A stretch of DNA of 64,000 nt from JAOUEA01 sp035249905. GTDB taxonomy: Bacteria; Actinomycetota; UBA4738; HRBIN12. The translations under genes were made by a program, and so were the position numbers. Below the pieces are notes generated by a model. That model did not search any database and had not been told where the DNA came from. It saw nothing but the letters and a program-made list of their open reading frames with translations. The number at the start of each line of letters is the position of its first letter. The first letter of the stretch is position 1. The stretch lies in the NCBI GenBank assembly GCA_035249905.1, contig DATFFT010000006.1:53387-117386 (forward strand). Direction: 5' to 3'. Shown here piece by piece: positions 15,804 to 24,460 of the stretch.

Positions 15804-16949
15804 CTCCTCCTCGGCCTCGACGGGCGGTGCCGGCACGGAATCCGGAGCCGACGTGGTGACCGTGCGGGTCGCCGCCACCTGAGCGCCGAGCACGAGCGGC
15901 GTCTGGTTGCCGGCGACATCGACCGCGACCAGATCGAGCGGCTCCCGGCACCCCCCGACCCCGACGAGCAGCGTCGAGCGATCGAGCCACCCGATGGCAG
16001 TGCTCGGCTCGGAGGCGTCGGGCAACGCCGGACGGCCCACCCGCGGCCCGAGCACGATCGTGGCCGTGCGGTCCGCGCACCCCGTGCCGACGTCGATCGC
16101 CGTCGATCGGCCCCTGGGGGCGATCGACAGGTTGGACGCCTGCAGCCCGTCGCCGCGCCAGCCGTCGGTGAACCCGGTCCTTCGGTCGAGCGCCATCGTG
16201 TGGATCTGTGAATAGCCGCCCGCGTGCTGCGCCGTCCAGACGAGTCGCTCCCCCCCGGGCGTGAACGCGATCGACGTGAACCTCGTTCCACCTTTCGAGA
16301 ACACGAGGCGAACGGGCTCCTCCCCCTCGTTCGTCGAGAGCCAGATCGACTGCTCGCCCTGACGGTCGATCACGAACGCGAGCGCGAGGCCGCTGGGGTG
16401 GTAGGCGACGTCGAGGTACCGCCCGTCGGGGAGCGCGCCGAGCGGTTCGATGCGGCCGTCGTCCATGAACCGCTTGTCGGGGGTGGGGTCGCCGCGAGCC
16501 GCGAAGACGACGGCCAGCCCGATCGGATGTCCCCAATCGAACGCGATCGGACTCGCGTCGGCGGCGGCGGGGAACGTCGGAGCCCCCGGCTCCAGGCCTC
16601 GCACCGCGAGGTCGCCGAGCAGCACGCGGTCGCCCTGCGGCCCCCACGCGAACGGTCCCGGATCGCGAACCCTGAACAGGCACGTGAGCCGCGCTCCCTC
16701 GGGATCGAGGGCCCAGGCCCGCCCGTCGGCGACGAACGCCACGGTCTGCCTCGCATGCGGCGTTCCCCGATCGCAGCCGGCCGGCAGGGCCTCGCCGGAG
16801 GCGAGCGTGGTGACGGGAGCCTCGACGGACGGAGACGCGGGGACCTGCGGAGTGGCGCTGGGGACGTCGTTCACAGCGTCGTCGCCGGTGGTGCACGCCG
16901 CGAGCAGCAGGGCGGTCGCGAGGAGCATCGTCGATCGAGACCCACGCAT
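15780..16949 (-). CDS. lipoprotein with WD40/TolB-like beta-propeller repeats
   Basis: A 389-aa predicted lipoprotein: signal ALLLAAC with lipid-anchored Cys19, then a Pro/Ser/Thr linker. The main domain has repeated blades such as TVAFVADGRAWALDPEG, PFAWGPQGDRVLLGD, YLDVAYHPSGLALAFVIDRQG and SIAFTPGGERLVWTAQ, the pattern of TolB/WD40-like PD40 repeats. It is probably a surface propeller that binds proteins or ligands; no catalytic motif is visible. The tail is Pro/Glu/Gly-rich. Start ATG at 16949. It is convergent with the ATPase-cyclase gene and divergent from the M1 peptidase gene. Confidence 0.78.
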   Translation of the reverse strand: MRGSRSTMLLATALLLAACTTGDDAVNDVPSATPQVPASPSVEAPVTTLASGEALPAGCDRGTPHARQTVAFVADGRAWALDPEGARLTCLFRVRDPGPFAWGPQGDRVLLGDLAVRGLEPGAPTFPAAADASPIAFDWGHPIGLAVVFAARGDPTPDKRFMDDGRIEPLGALPDGRYLDVAYHPSGLALAFVIDRQGEQSIWLSTNEGEEPVRLVFSKGGTRFTSIAFTPGGERLVWTAQHAGGYSQIHTMALDRRTGFTDGWRGDGLQASNLSIAPRGRSTAIDVGTGCADRTATIVLGPRVGRPALPDASEPSTAIGWLDRSTLLVGVGGCREPLDLVAVDVAGNQTPLVLGAQVAATRTVTTSAPDSVPAPPVEAEEEPPPGGVG

Positions 16950-17094
16950 CGGAAAGCCTCCCGAGCGAACCTACACCTGCGCCCCGCCGCACGCACTGGT
17001 CCACGTCCGATGACATGCTCACGGGTAGGGGCAGGAGTCGATAGGGTCGCCTCAGAGGATCGTCCGGCACGTCGCGAGAGGAGCAGCACCGGCC

Positions 17095-18525
17095 ATGATC
17101 AGATCCCCCGTTCGCGCGAGGGTTCTCCGGATCGCCGTCGTCGCCGCGCTCGTCGCGGCGGTTCCGATCGGCGCCGTCGCCACCGCCGGGGGCATCGGCA
17201 CGCCCGGCTCCGACGGCATCGGTGACGGCTACTTCCCGCTCGCGGGCAACGGCGGCTACGACGTCGGCCGCTATCACGTGGAGATCCGATACGCACCCGC
17301 CACCGACGAGCTCGTCGGGCGCACGACGATCACGGCCACCGCGACCCAGGATCTGTCTCGATTCAACCTGGACCTGATCGGCCTGCGCGTCACGTCGATC
17401 ACGGTCGGCGGCGAGCCGGCCACCTGGAGCCGGCAGGGCCAGGAGCTGACCGTGGGGCCCGCCTCCCCGATCGCCGACGGCATCGAGTTCGAGACTGTCG
17501 TGCGGTACCGCGGCATCCCGAGGAGCCCGCTCTCGTACGGGGCTCGAGCGGGTGCGATCCCGACGGACGACGGCGTGCTGATCTACGGCGAGCCCGACGT
17601 GGCCGCGTACTGGTTCCCGTCGAACGATCACCCTCGCGACAAGGCGACGTTCGAGATCGATCTGACCGTACCCCGAGGCCTCGACGCGATCTCGAACGGC
17701 CGACTCACCGGTCGCGAGCCCACCGGGAACGGACGGGTCACGTGGTCCTGGCAGGAGAACGACCTCATGGCGACCTACCTCGCCATGGCCGCGATCGGGC
17801 GCTTCGAGATCGATCGGTCCGTCACGAGCGATGGCGTCCGGGTGCTCGACGCGTTCGACCCGAGGGTCGGCAGGGACGCCCGCAGGTCGATCGGGAAGGG
17901 CGAACGGGTGCTCCGCTTCCTGGAAGGCCGCTTCGGTGCCTACCCCTTCGACGACCTCGGAGGCGTCGTGGACATCTGGTCGGGCGGGTTCGCGCTCGAG
18001 AACCAGACCCGTCCGATCTACCCGCCGGGCGCGTTCCGGCGTGGGCAGAACGTCCCGCTCGTCGTGCACGAGTTGGCGCACCAGTGGTTCGGCAACAGCG
18101 TGTCGCTCGAGGACTGGAGCCACATCTGGTTGAACGAGGGCTTCGCGACGTACGCCGAGTGGCTCTGGTCGGGGAAGACGGGCCACCGCACGCCCCAGGG
18201 CCTGTTGTCGGCCTGGTGCGAGATCCCGGCGGAGGGGCCGTTCTGGACGGTGACCCCCGACGACCCGGGTGTCGGCCGCCTGTTCGCGACGCCGGTGTAC
18301 GTGCGCGGCGCGATGACGCTCCAGGCGCTTCGCAAGACCGTCGGGAACGCCGACTTCTTCGAGATCGTCGAGACGTGGCTCGCCGATCACGCGGATTCGA
18401 CGGCGACGACCGATCAGTTCATCGCGCTCTCCGAGACGGTGTCGGGACAGGAGCTGAGCGGGTTCTTCGACGAGTGGCTGTCCACGTCCGGGAAACCCTC
18501 CCCGTGCGTGATCGGGACGACGTGA
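17095..18525 (+). CDS. secreted M1-family metallopeptidase
   Basis: A 476-aa exported zinc aminopeptidase-like protein. After a signal peptide come the M1 N-terminal beta domain (YHVEIRYAPATDELVGRTTITATA) and catalytic domain. The zinc motif HELAHQWFG is at 325-333 and the third ligand Glu348 in LNEGFATYAEWLW. GGFALENQTRPIY stands at the place of the GAMEN substrate motif, with ALEN conserved. At under 500 residues it lacks the C-terminal domains of PepN-size enzymes, as is common for short actinobacterial M1 members. It likely trims peptides outside the cell. ATG follows GAGAGGAG, and its stop overlaps the next gene (GTGA). Confidence 0.88.
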   Translation: MIRSPVRARVLRIAVVAALVAAVPIGAVATAGGIGTPGSDGIGDGYFPLAGNGGYDVGRYHVEIRYAPATDELVGRTTITATATQDLSRFNLDLIGLRVTSITVGGEPATWSRQGQELTVGPASPIADGIEFETVVRYRGIPRSPLSYGARAGAIPTDDGVLIYGEPDVAAYWFPSNDHPRDKATFEIDLTVPRGLDAISNGRLTGREPTGNGRVTWSWQENDLMATYLAMAAIGRFEIDRSVTSDGVRVLDAFDPRVGRDARRSIGKGERVLRFLEGRFGAYPFDDLGGVVDIWSGGFALENQTRPIYPPGAFRRGQNVPLVVHELAHQWFGNSVSLEDWSHIWLNEGFATYAEWLWSGKTGHRTPQGLLSAWCEIPAEGPFWTVTPDDPGVGRLFATPVYVRGAMTLQALRKTVGNADFFEIVETWLADHADSTATTDQFIALSETVSGQELSGFFDEWLSTSGKPSPCVIGTT

Positions 18526-19274
18526 TCGACGGGGTCGCAACGGCGAGGCACACGGCGTTCCGCGTGATCGCCTGGATCATGGCCGTGAGCGCGATCGCGT
18601 TCGGCGTCGTGACGGCAGGCTCGAACTTCGTCGAGGACATGGAGATCCACGCGTTCCACAACATCGTGGTCGCCTCCCTGCTGCTCGTGATCTCGGCGCC
18701 GGCGGCCCTCCAGGCGGCTCGGCACGCCGACCATCCGCTGCCCGGGCTGATGCAGATCGTCGCGATCGGCATCGCGGGGGTGGCCACGATGGCGTTCGGC
18801 CTGACCATCGACCCGTTCACTCTGCCGTTCATCGTGCTCGGCGTCGTGCTGTGGGTGCTGTGGCTCCGCCGGTCCGAGCGCGACGAGTTCCCTACGGAAC
18901 GCCCCAGCATCGTGCTGCTCCTACTGGTCGCGGCCGCCGCGGTGCCCTCGGTCGTCTGGGCGTCGGACAACGCGAGGCTGCAGAGGATCGACGACGTGAG
19001 CGAGCACGCCGAGCTCTTCCACTGGGTGGAGACGTCGTTCTTCGCCCTGGCCGTCCTGCTGCTCGGCCTGCTCGCCGCGCTTCGCCCGCGGGCGTTCCGC
19101 TTGTCCGCACGGAGCGGGGGCATCGCCCTCGCGATCGTGGGCGGCGCCTCGCTTGCGCTGAGCGACCATGCCTCGGCGCTCCCGTCACCCTGGTCCGCGA
19201 TCGCCCTCGCCAGCGGCATCGTGTTCGTGGCCGCCGGCGAGTGGGAAGCGCGACGCCGAGGGACCGGCATGTGA
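18522..19274 (+). CDS. polytopic membrane protein, unknown function
   Basis: A 250-aa integral membrane protein with about seven hydrophobic segments (for example VIAWIMAVSAIAFGVVTAG, NIVVASLLLVISAPAALQA, IVAIGIAGVATMAFGLTI, LPFIVLGVVLWVLWL, LLLLVAAAAVPSVVWA). A conserved-looking HAELFHWVETSFFALAVLLLGLLAAL stretch holds two His residues inside or next to a helix, which could bind metal or haem (inference). No family was recognised. The GTG at 18522 overlaps the TGA of the M1 peptidase gene, so the two are translationally coupled. Confidence 0.72.
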   Translation: MIDGVATARHTAFRVIAWIMAVSAIAFGVVTAGSNFVEDMEIHAFHNIVVASLLLVISAPAALQAARHADHPLPGLMQIVAIGIAGVATMAFGLTIDPFTLPFIVLGVVLWVLWLRRSERDEFPTERPSIVLLLLVAAAAVPSVVWASDNARLQRIDDVSEHAELFHWVETSFFALAVLLLGLLAALRPRAFRLSARSGGIALAIVGGASLALSDHASALPSPWSAIALASGIVFVAAGEWEARRRGTGM

Positions 19275-19286
19275 TCGGCCGACGGC

Positions 19287-19796
19287 TCAGGCCTCGAGAT
19301 CCCGGGGGATCACGAAACGGGTGAGCTCACCGGTGCGATCACCGACCTCGCTCCAGCCTCCGGTCGGGAGCTCGATCTCCGCCAACCCGCCGGTGGGGTA
19401 CTTCTGCGTGAGCCGGTCGAGCCGGTCGCCTCGGGCACAGAGGGCGACGGCGAGTCCTTCGATCGCGGGGTTGTGCCCGATCAGCATCACCGACCCGACA
19501 CCGTCGGGCACCCGCCGCAACCGCTCGAGCAGATCCGCCGGGTCGAACGTGTAGCACGACGGCTCGATGCGGATCTCGAGCTCGGACCCGAGCCCCGGCA
19601 AGACCCTCGCGAGCGTCTGCCGCGTGCGCAGCGCCGAGGAGCAGACGACCAGATCGGGGCGGACCCCTTCCGCGTCGAGGTAGCGACGCATCCCGTCGGC
19701 TGCTCGCTCACCCCGCGGCGCCAACGGCCGGTCCCGGTCCTCGAGTGCCGGATCGTCCCAGCTCGACTTCGCGTGTCGCAGGAGCCACAGGCGCAT
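19287..19796 (-). CDS. sixA: SixA-type phosphohistidine phosphatase
   Basis: A 169-aa histidine phosphatase superfamily protein. MRLWLLRHAKSSWDD carries the RHxK-type N-terminal phosphate-binding His, GERAADGMRRYL follows, and the second catalytic His is in VMLIGHNPAIEGLA (about residue 108). Length and the LLRHAKSSW motif fit SixA, which removes phosphate from histidine of phosphorelay proteins. The partner here is unknown because no phosphorelay gene is in the window, and a general small-molecule phosphatase role is possible. It is divergent from the DmdA-like gene with a 47-bp gap. Confidence 0.8.
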   Translation of the reverse strand: MRLWLLRHAKSSWDDPALEDRDRPLAPRGERAADGMRRYLDAEGVRPDLVVCSSALRTRQTLARVLPGLGSELEIRIEPSCYTFDPADLLERLRRVPDGVGSVMLIGHNPAIEGLAVALCARGDRLDRLTQKYPTGGLAEIELPTGGWSEVGDRTGELTRFVIPRDLEA

Positions 19797-19843
19797 GTGA
19801 CCCGAGCCTAGACTCCCGGGAAGGTCGAGTCGAAGGGGGCCGC

Positions 19844-21019
19844 ATGGTGACGATCAACGAGGACCCAGGCATCCTGCTGTACCCGAGGATCCGTCGGTCG
19901 CCGTACTTCTACGCGTCGCGCCAGCACGGTGTCCAGCGATACAGCGTGTACAACCACACGTACCATCCGCGACACTACGGCGATCCGGTGGCCGAGTACT
20001 GGCATCTGCTGAACGCGGTCACGATGTGGGACGTGGGCGTCGAGCGTCAGATCGAGATCTCCGGACCCGACGCGTTCGACTTCACGAACATGATGGTTCC
20101 CCGAGACATGTCCAAGTGCGCCGTCCGTCAGGCCAAGTACGTGTTCGTGACCGCCCCCGACGGGGGGATCCTCAACGATCCCGTCTTGCTGCGCCTCGAG
20201 GAGAACCGGTTCTGGCTCTCGCTCGCCGACAGCGATGTGGGCCTCTGGGCGCGGGGCCTGGCCGTGAACTCGGGCATGGACGTGACGATCGAGGAGATCG
20301 ACGTCGCGCCCGTGCAGATCCAGGGACCGAGGTCCAAAGAGGTGATGGTCGACCTCTTCGGGACGGCGATCCTCGAGGTGCCCTACTACTTCATGTCGCA
20401 CGACCTCGACCTGGACGGCATGCGCGTGTGCGTCTCGCGCACCGGCTACACCAGCGAGCTGGGCTACGAGATCTACCTCTACGACGCGTCGACGAACGGC
20501 CGTCGGCTCTGGAACACCGTGCTCGAGGCCGGCGCGCCGCACGACCTCCGCGTGACCGGGCCCTGTCACATCCGCCGCATCGAGGGCGGCATCCTCGCGT
20601 TCGGCTGCGACATCTGGTACGACACGAACCCCTTCGAGGTCGACATGGGTTACACGTGGATGGTCGACCTGGACCAGGAGGCGGACTTCGTCGGGAAGCA
20701 GGCCCTGCAGCGGATCAAATCGGAAGGACCCACGCGCAAGCTCGTGGGCGTGGAGATCGACGGCCCGGACCTCGGCTCGTTCATCGACAACGAGATGATC
20801 GACACGTTCCCGGTGCTCGACGGCGACCGTCGGATCGGGGACGTCACGTCGGCATGTCACTCCCCGAGGCTCGAGAAGAACATCGGGTACGCGATGCTTC
20901 CGATCGAACACTCCGACATGGGCAACCGATTCGAGGTGGAGACGCCCGAGGGTCGTCGGAGGGCCGTCACGGTGCCCAAGCCATTCATCGATCCGGGGAA
21001 GGACGTCCCCAAGGGGTGA
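19844..21019 (+). CDS. DmdA-like aminomethyltransferase (GcvT superfamily)
   Basis: A 391-aa folate-dependent methyltransferase-like protein. Sequence features recall DMSP demethylase DmdA: YPRIRRSPYFYASRQHGVQRYSVYNHTYHP, EYWHLLNAVTMWDVGVERQIE, MMVPRDMSKC, YVFVTAPDGGILNDPVLLRL, NSGMDV, VQIQGPRSKEVMVDLFG and SRTGYTSELGYEIYLYD. DmdA moves a methyl group from dimethylsulfoniopropionate to tetrahydrofolate; other members of this DmdA/GcvT-like clade demethylate other compounds, so the substrate is open. ATG at 19844 has GAAGGGGG in front. The gene stands alone, with no glycine-cleavage (GcvH/P) or DMSP pathway partners nearby. Confidence 0.75.
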   Translation: MVTINEDPGILLYPRIRRSPYFYASRQHGVQRYSVYNHTYHPRHYGDPVAEYWHLLNAVTMWDVGVERQIEISGPDAFDFTNMMVPRDMSKCAVRQAKYVFVTAPDGGILNDPVLLRLEENRFWLSLADSDVGLWARGLAVNSGMDVTIEEIDVAPVQIQGPRSKEVMVDLFGTAILEVPYYFMSHDLDLDGMRVCVSRTGYTSELGYEIYLYDASTNGRRLWNTVLEAGAPHDLRVTGPCHIRRIEGGILAFGCDIWYDTNPFEVDMGYTWMVDLDQEADFVGKQALQRIKSEGPTRKLVGVEIDGPDLGSFIDNEMIDTFPVLDGDRRIGDVTSACHSPRLEKNIGYAMLPIEHSDMGNRFEVETPEGRRRAVTVPKPFIDPGKDVPKG

Positions 21020-21028
21020 GGCGGGCGG

Positions 21029-21460
21029 CTACGAGCCGGGCGCGGCCCGCCAGCCGCTGATCTCGGCGATATCGATCGCGACGACGGGCCCGTCCGGTGG
21101 CGACCGGAGGTACTGCGGATATTCCGCCGTGAGAGCACCGAGCGCACGGGCCGACTCGGTCGTATCCTCGACCGTTCGACTCGTCCCGGCGGCGCGCACC
21201 CACCAGAGTCGCTCCCACGCCTCGTCGTAGCCGTCGACCACGAGCTCGACGTGCGGGTTCACCGAGATGTTCCGGAGCCGTTGCAGTTCGGTCGAGCGCT
21301 TCGGCTTGCGGTCGACCGCCCAGTACCCGGTGAGCGCGTCGCCGTCGCCGATCAGCGCGAAGACGATGGGCACGACGTGCGGTCGGCCGTCGGGGCGAAC
21401 GGTCGCGAGCCGTGCCACCCGCGCGGCTCGGAGCCTCGAGAGCGCCTCGACCCGCTCCAT
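21029..21460 (-). CDS. PPOX-class F420-dependent oxidoreductase (TIGR03668-like)
   Basis: A 143-aa split-barrel flavin/deazaflavin protein. The pattern AARVARLATVRPDGRPHVVPIVFAL, AVDRKPKRSTELQRLRNISVNPHVELVVDGYDE and LWWVRAAGTSR is that of the actinobacterial TIGR03668 family, predicted to use coenzyme F420. It would reduce or oxidise a small molecule in the cytoplasm; the substrate is unknown. The ATG follows GCGGAGGACGG. It lies 21 bp after the small protein gene on the same strand, so they probably form an operon, and converges with the DmdA-like gene. Confidence 0.82.
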   Translation of the reverse strand: MERVEALSRLRAARVARLATVRPDGRPHVVPIVFALIGDGDALTGYWAVDRKPKRSTELQRLRNISVNPHVELVVDGYDEAWERLWWVRAAGTSRTVEDTTESARALGALTAEYPQYLRSPPDGPVVAIDIAEISGWRAAPGS

Positions 21461-21481
21461 CCGTCCTCCGCTTTGCCATCT

Positions 21482-21664
21482 TCAGAGCAGGCGTTCGTCG
21501 TCGTGGAACTCGCCGCCGTACTCCTGGATGCGCGCGAGCTCCTGCAGGATCGTCCTGGCGGCGTGCAGCATGCCACCGGCCGCGCTCTCGACGCCTTCGG
21601 CTTCCTCCAGCCCCTGCAGGCGCCGGATCATCAGATCGAGCTCCGTCTGCGTCTCGTCCGCCAT
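21482..21664 (-). CDS. small hypothetical protein (60 aa)
   Basis: A 60-residue protein, mostly helical: QTELDLMIRRLQGLEEAEG, GGMLHAARTILQELARIQEYGGE. It is acidic and amphipathic, without membrane segments. It lies 21 bp upstream of the F420-type oxidoreductase gene, in the same direction. No family recognised. The ribosome site is weak, so expression rests on coding-like composition and spacing. Confidence 0.5.
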   Translation of the reverse strand: MADETQTELDLMIRRLQGLEEAEGVESAAGGMLHAARTILQELARIQEYGGEFHDDERLL

Positions 21665-21698
21665 GGCTGCAAGCCTGGCACATGGCGCGCCGCAACGC

Positions 21699-22159
21699 TC
21701 ACGGCCGAGCGTCGTAGAGGACGTTCACGAACGGCCAGTCGCGCTCGAGCCACTCGGAGACACCACGCCACAGTGGGGCGTCCAGTTCGGCACGGGAGGC
21801 TCGCACCCACGACTTGACCCGGGCGTCGTGCTCGTCGTCGGCCGCCGGATAGATGTAGAGGCACCCGATCACATCGTCGGAGGATGGATCGAGCAACGAA
21901 TAGGTGAAGCCCCTGCGTGCCTCGAAGTCCGCCGCATGGCCCACGAGATCGGAGAGGTTCTCCTCGAGCGACATCGGCCGGGGCCACGCATCGTCGCCAT
22001 CGACGTGGAAGCCCGGCGTCGCGTGGATGTGCTCCATGCTCGACGTCCACGCACGGTGATCGCGTTCGTTGTGCTGGAGTCCGAGCGGTTCCAGGCGCAC
22101 CCGGGCAACGCGAGCCCGGCGGGCGGGTCGAAGTCGTCGGGCACGAACGGCTTGGTCAT
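21699..22159 (-). pseudogene. GNAT-type acetyltransferase-like gene with a frameshift
   Basis: Two frames together make one plausible protein of about 153 residues. From ATG at 22159 the frame reads MTKPFVPDDFDPPAGLALPG, then continuity is lost. One base out of phase the reading continues VRLEPLGLQHNERDHRAWTS, then MEHIHATPGFH and SLLDPSSDDVIGCLYIYP to the stop at 21699. The break lies in a GGG run at about 22103-22105 (plus-strand CCC); adding one G restores the frame. The C-terminal part looks like a GNAT-related fold. It may be a real mutation, an assembly indel, or a shorter protein started at GTG 22100. Confidence 0.6.
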
Positions 22160-22222
22160 GACGCCGGAGTCTGGCACGGATGCAGGGACGTCGCGACGCC
22201 CACCGCGTGGCAGACTGTCCAC

Positions 22223-22507
22223 GTGGACGACGAGGAGCTCCTCGCCAAGGCGGAAGCGGCGCTGACCGAGATCAAGATGGCTCAGGGTCTGTCGGATCGG
22301 CACGCCTCGGTGCTGGCCGCGCTGCGCATCCGTCTCACCGGCAGCGCCGGGGAATCGCTCGAAGACCTGCTCGCGGCCGCAGGGGACATCGGTCCCGACG
22401 ACCGCCTCGACGAGGAGATCGAGAAGGCGGGATCGGCGCAGGCAGGGAAGCCTTCGCTGGACGACCTGCTCACGGAGGAGAAGCCGAAGCCGGACTGGCC
22501 CTCCTGA
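22223..22507 (+). CDS. small hypothetical protein (94 aa)
   Basis: A 94-residue acidic protein of unknown function: VDDEELLAKAEAALTEIKMA, then RHASVLAALRIRLTGSAGESLEDLLAAAGDIGPDD, then a charged tail PSLDDLLTEEKPKPDWPS. Helical prediction throughout and no membrane segment. It is divergent from the frameshifted GNAT gene. Its last 38 bp overlap the 3' end of the convergent GH38 gene, so one of the two C-termini is probably poorly conserved. GTG at 22223 has no clear ribosome site. Confidence 0.5.
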   Translation: MDDEELLAKAEAALTEIKMAQGLSDRHASVLAALRIRLTGSAGESLEDLLAAAGDIGPDDRLDEEIEKAGSAQAGKPSLDDLLTEEKPKPDWPS

Positions 22508-24320
22508 CCGAGCGTGCCCGTCGATCCAGGAGCGCGTGCCAACCCTCGATCGCCTGCGGCGCCCGTTCCAGGTCGGCGCCGGACCAGATGCCGAACCGGA
22601 ACTCTGTGTCGCCCGGCATCTGCGCGTTCGGGGTCGGCGTCGAGGGTCCCGCCGCCCACGGCCGGCTCGACAGGGTCTCACGGCTGATCGTGCCCACGCA
22701 TCGCAGCAGCGTGACCGCGATCGCGCATCCGTCGACGATCTCGTACTCGAACACCCCCTCGCCCAGGACCGCCGTGCCCGAGGCCAGGACGACGTGTCGG
22801 GCTGGCCATGTCGGTGACGGCGCCTCTCCGTCGCCGCCTTCGCCGACGAGCGGTCGTTCGACGATCTCGAACGGTGCGCCCGCCCATGCACGCGATGCCG
22901 GCAACGCGAAGCCGACGTGGGCTCGCAGGCGATGGTCCTCTCGCTCGTTGTGGATCGTCCCCGCGACCACGATGAACGGCTGACCCGCGGCCCGCGCCGC
23001 CCGTCCGTCGATCGAGAGGCCGTCCCATTCGACGCGGAACCGAGCCCCGGCCACCCCGACCCGCGAAGGCGGAGAGGGCACGTGCCCGTGCGCGGCCCAG
23101 CAGAAATTGTAGAGGTCGCCCACATCGGGCTCGTCGAGGAACCGGAGCTCCACTCCGTCGATCGCGACGCCGCCGGAGATCTCCGAGAGATCGACATCGA
23201 CGACGCGAGCGCCCCTCGGCCTGCCCGCCTCGGCGCGCCGGAGCACGCCCTCCGCGATCGCCCGCGCCTGCGCGAACCGGGCATCGACGTCGGCTGCGAC
23301 CCGGTCGTGGGAACAACCGCACGCCGAGTCATGGGCCCCGTTCAGCACGAGCAGGCGCCACGCCCGGCGGAGCTCCTCCTCGGCACCCGGCAGCGACGGT
23401 GCGGCCGAGCCGGCCCGTTCGAGGAGCCGCTCGACCCGACCTCGCTCGAGCTTCTGGTGCACCCGAGAGGAGACCACGTTCGGAAGCAGGTGCGCCCGCG
23501 CACCCGAGCGGAGCTCGCCCTGCCACACAGGCAGGTCGTCGGGCAGGGCCCTTCCGTCCAGATGGTCGTCGAGGCTTCCGATCGACGCATCGATGCCCGG
23601 CATGAGCGGCGCCGCTTCCTCGAGTCGCTCCGGAAGCGTGGCGTCGGGACCGGCGTGGTCGTAGCCGACCATCAACAGCATGCGATCGTCGACGAGGAAC
23701 GGTCGCATCCGCTCCACCTCACGCTCGATCGTGCGCGCGAGGTCCTGCGGCTCGGCGGCCTCCATCAGCGAGGCGCCGGCCCAATATCCGAACGGCATGT
23801 ACTCGCAGAGCACCTCGGCGGCGCCGTCCGTGGACCGCCATCGGAAGGTGGACCGATCGATCGCCTCGGGCACGCCACGCCAGACGAGCGCCCACCCGAG
23901 GCCGCCGTCGCGCAGGATCCGCGGCATCTGTCCGACGTGACCGAATTGGTCGGGCAGGTACCCGACCTTGGGCTCGGCGCCGAGCTCCCTCGCCCGCTCG
24001 AGCCCCATGCGCAGGTTCATCACGTGGGACTCCCCGGAGACGAGGAACTCGTCCATCTGCGCGACCCACGGGCCTGCGGAGAGCCGGCCTTCCCGCACCC
24101 GCCGCGCCAGCTCGCCGGCACGCTCCGGGCGACGCTCCAGGTAGTCGTCGATCATCGCGGTCTGCCCGTCGAGGTGGAAGTGCGGGAACCCATCGGCCGC
24201 GAGGTCCAGGAGCGTGTCCATCATGGCGACGAGCCGCTCGACGAACACGTCGAACGGCTCGTACCACTCCCGATCCCAATGCGTGTGCGGAACCAGCGTG
24301 ACCTTCAGGTCGGGGTTCAT
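22470..24320 (-). CDS. glycoside hydrolase family 38 (alpha-mannosidase-like)
   Basis: A 616-aa cytoplasmic glycosidase. LVPHTHWDREWYEPF (about 9-23) has the GH38 zinc ligands His and Asp. GYLPDQFGHVGQMPRIL contains the catalytic nucleophile Asp. LNGAHDSACGCSHDRV holds another metal-site His-Asp. Family enzymes cleave alpha-mannosidic bonds, including mannosylglycerate in MngB. It is shorter than typical GH38 proteins (850-1000 aa), with a reduced C-terminal beta region. No transporter or PTS gene is adjacent, so the substrate cannot be narrowed down. The ATG at 24320 was chosen because HTHWDREW then falls at the usual distance from the N-terminus. The 3' end overlaps the convergent small gene. 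Confidence 0.85.
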   Translation of the reverse strand: MNPDLKVTLVPHTHWDREWYEPFDVFVERLVAMMDTLLDLAADGFPHFHLDGQTAMIDDYLERRPERAGELARRVREGRLSAGPWVAQMDEFLVSGESHVMNLRMGLERARELGAEPKVGYLPDQFGHVGQMPRILRDGGLGWALVWRGVPEAIDRSTFRWRSTDGAAEVLCEYMPFGYWAGASLMEAAEPQDLARTIEREVERMRPFLVDDRMLLMVGYDHAGPDATLPERLEEAAPLMPGIDASIGSLDDHLDGRALPDDLPVWQGELRSGARAHLLPNVVSSRVHQKLERGRVERLLERAGSAAPSLPGAEEELRRAWRLLVLNGAHDSACGCSHDRVAADVDARFAQARAIAEGVLRRAEAGRPRGARVVDVDLSEISGGVAIDGVELRFLDEPDVGDLYNFCWAAHGHVPSPPSRVGVAGARFRVEWDGLSIDGRAARAAGQPFIVVAGTIHNEREDHRLRAHVGFALPASRAWAGAPFEIVERPLVGEGGDGEAPSPTWPARHVVLASGTAVLGEGVFEYEIVDGCAIAVTLLRCVGTISRETLSSRPWAAGPSTPTPNAQMPGDTEFRFGIWSGADLERAPQAIEGWHALLDRRARSVRRASPASASPP

Positions 24321-24460
24321 GCCGATCCGTCGAGGATCTCGAGCGCGCGGTATCGGGTCCCCGGAGGCCGCGACCCGGAGCACGAACACCTCGTCTCTCT
24401 GATCAGCGTCGGACTCCACTCGCTCCACTTCCCTCGTTCATCCGGCGGCTGAGGAGCAGG

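Noticed and set aside
15397..18540. A 1047-codon open frame on the minus strand across the propeller lipoprotein and M1 peptidase genes
   Set aside because: It is Arg/Pro/Gly-rich without domains and runs antisense to a peptidase with intact HEXXH; typical of GC-rich shadow frames.
21010..21056. Terminator from GGCGGGC and GCCCGCC arms after the DmdA-like gene
   Set aside because: The loop is about 18 nt and most of it lies in the coding region of the convergent gene, so it is weak evidence.
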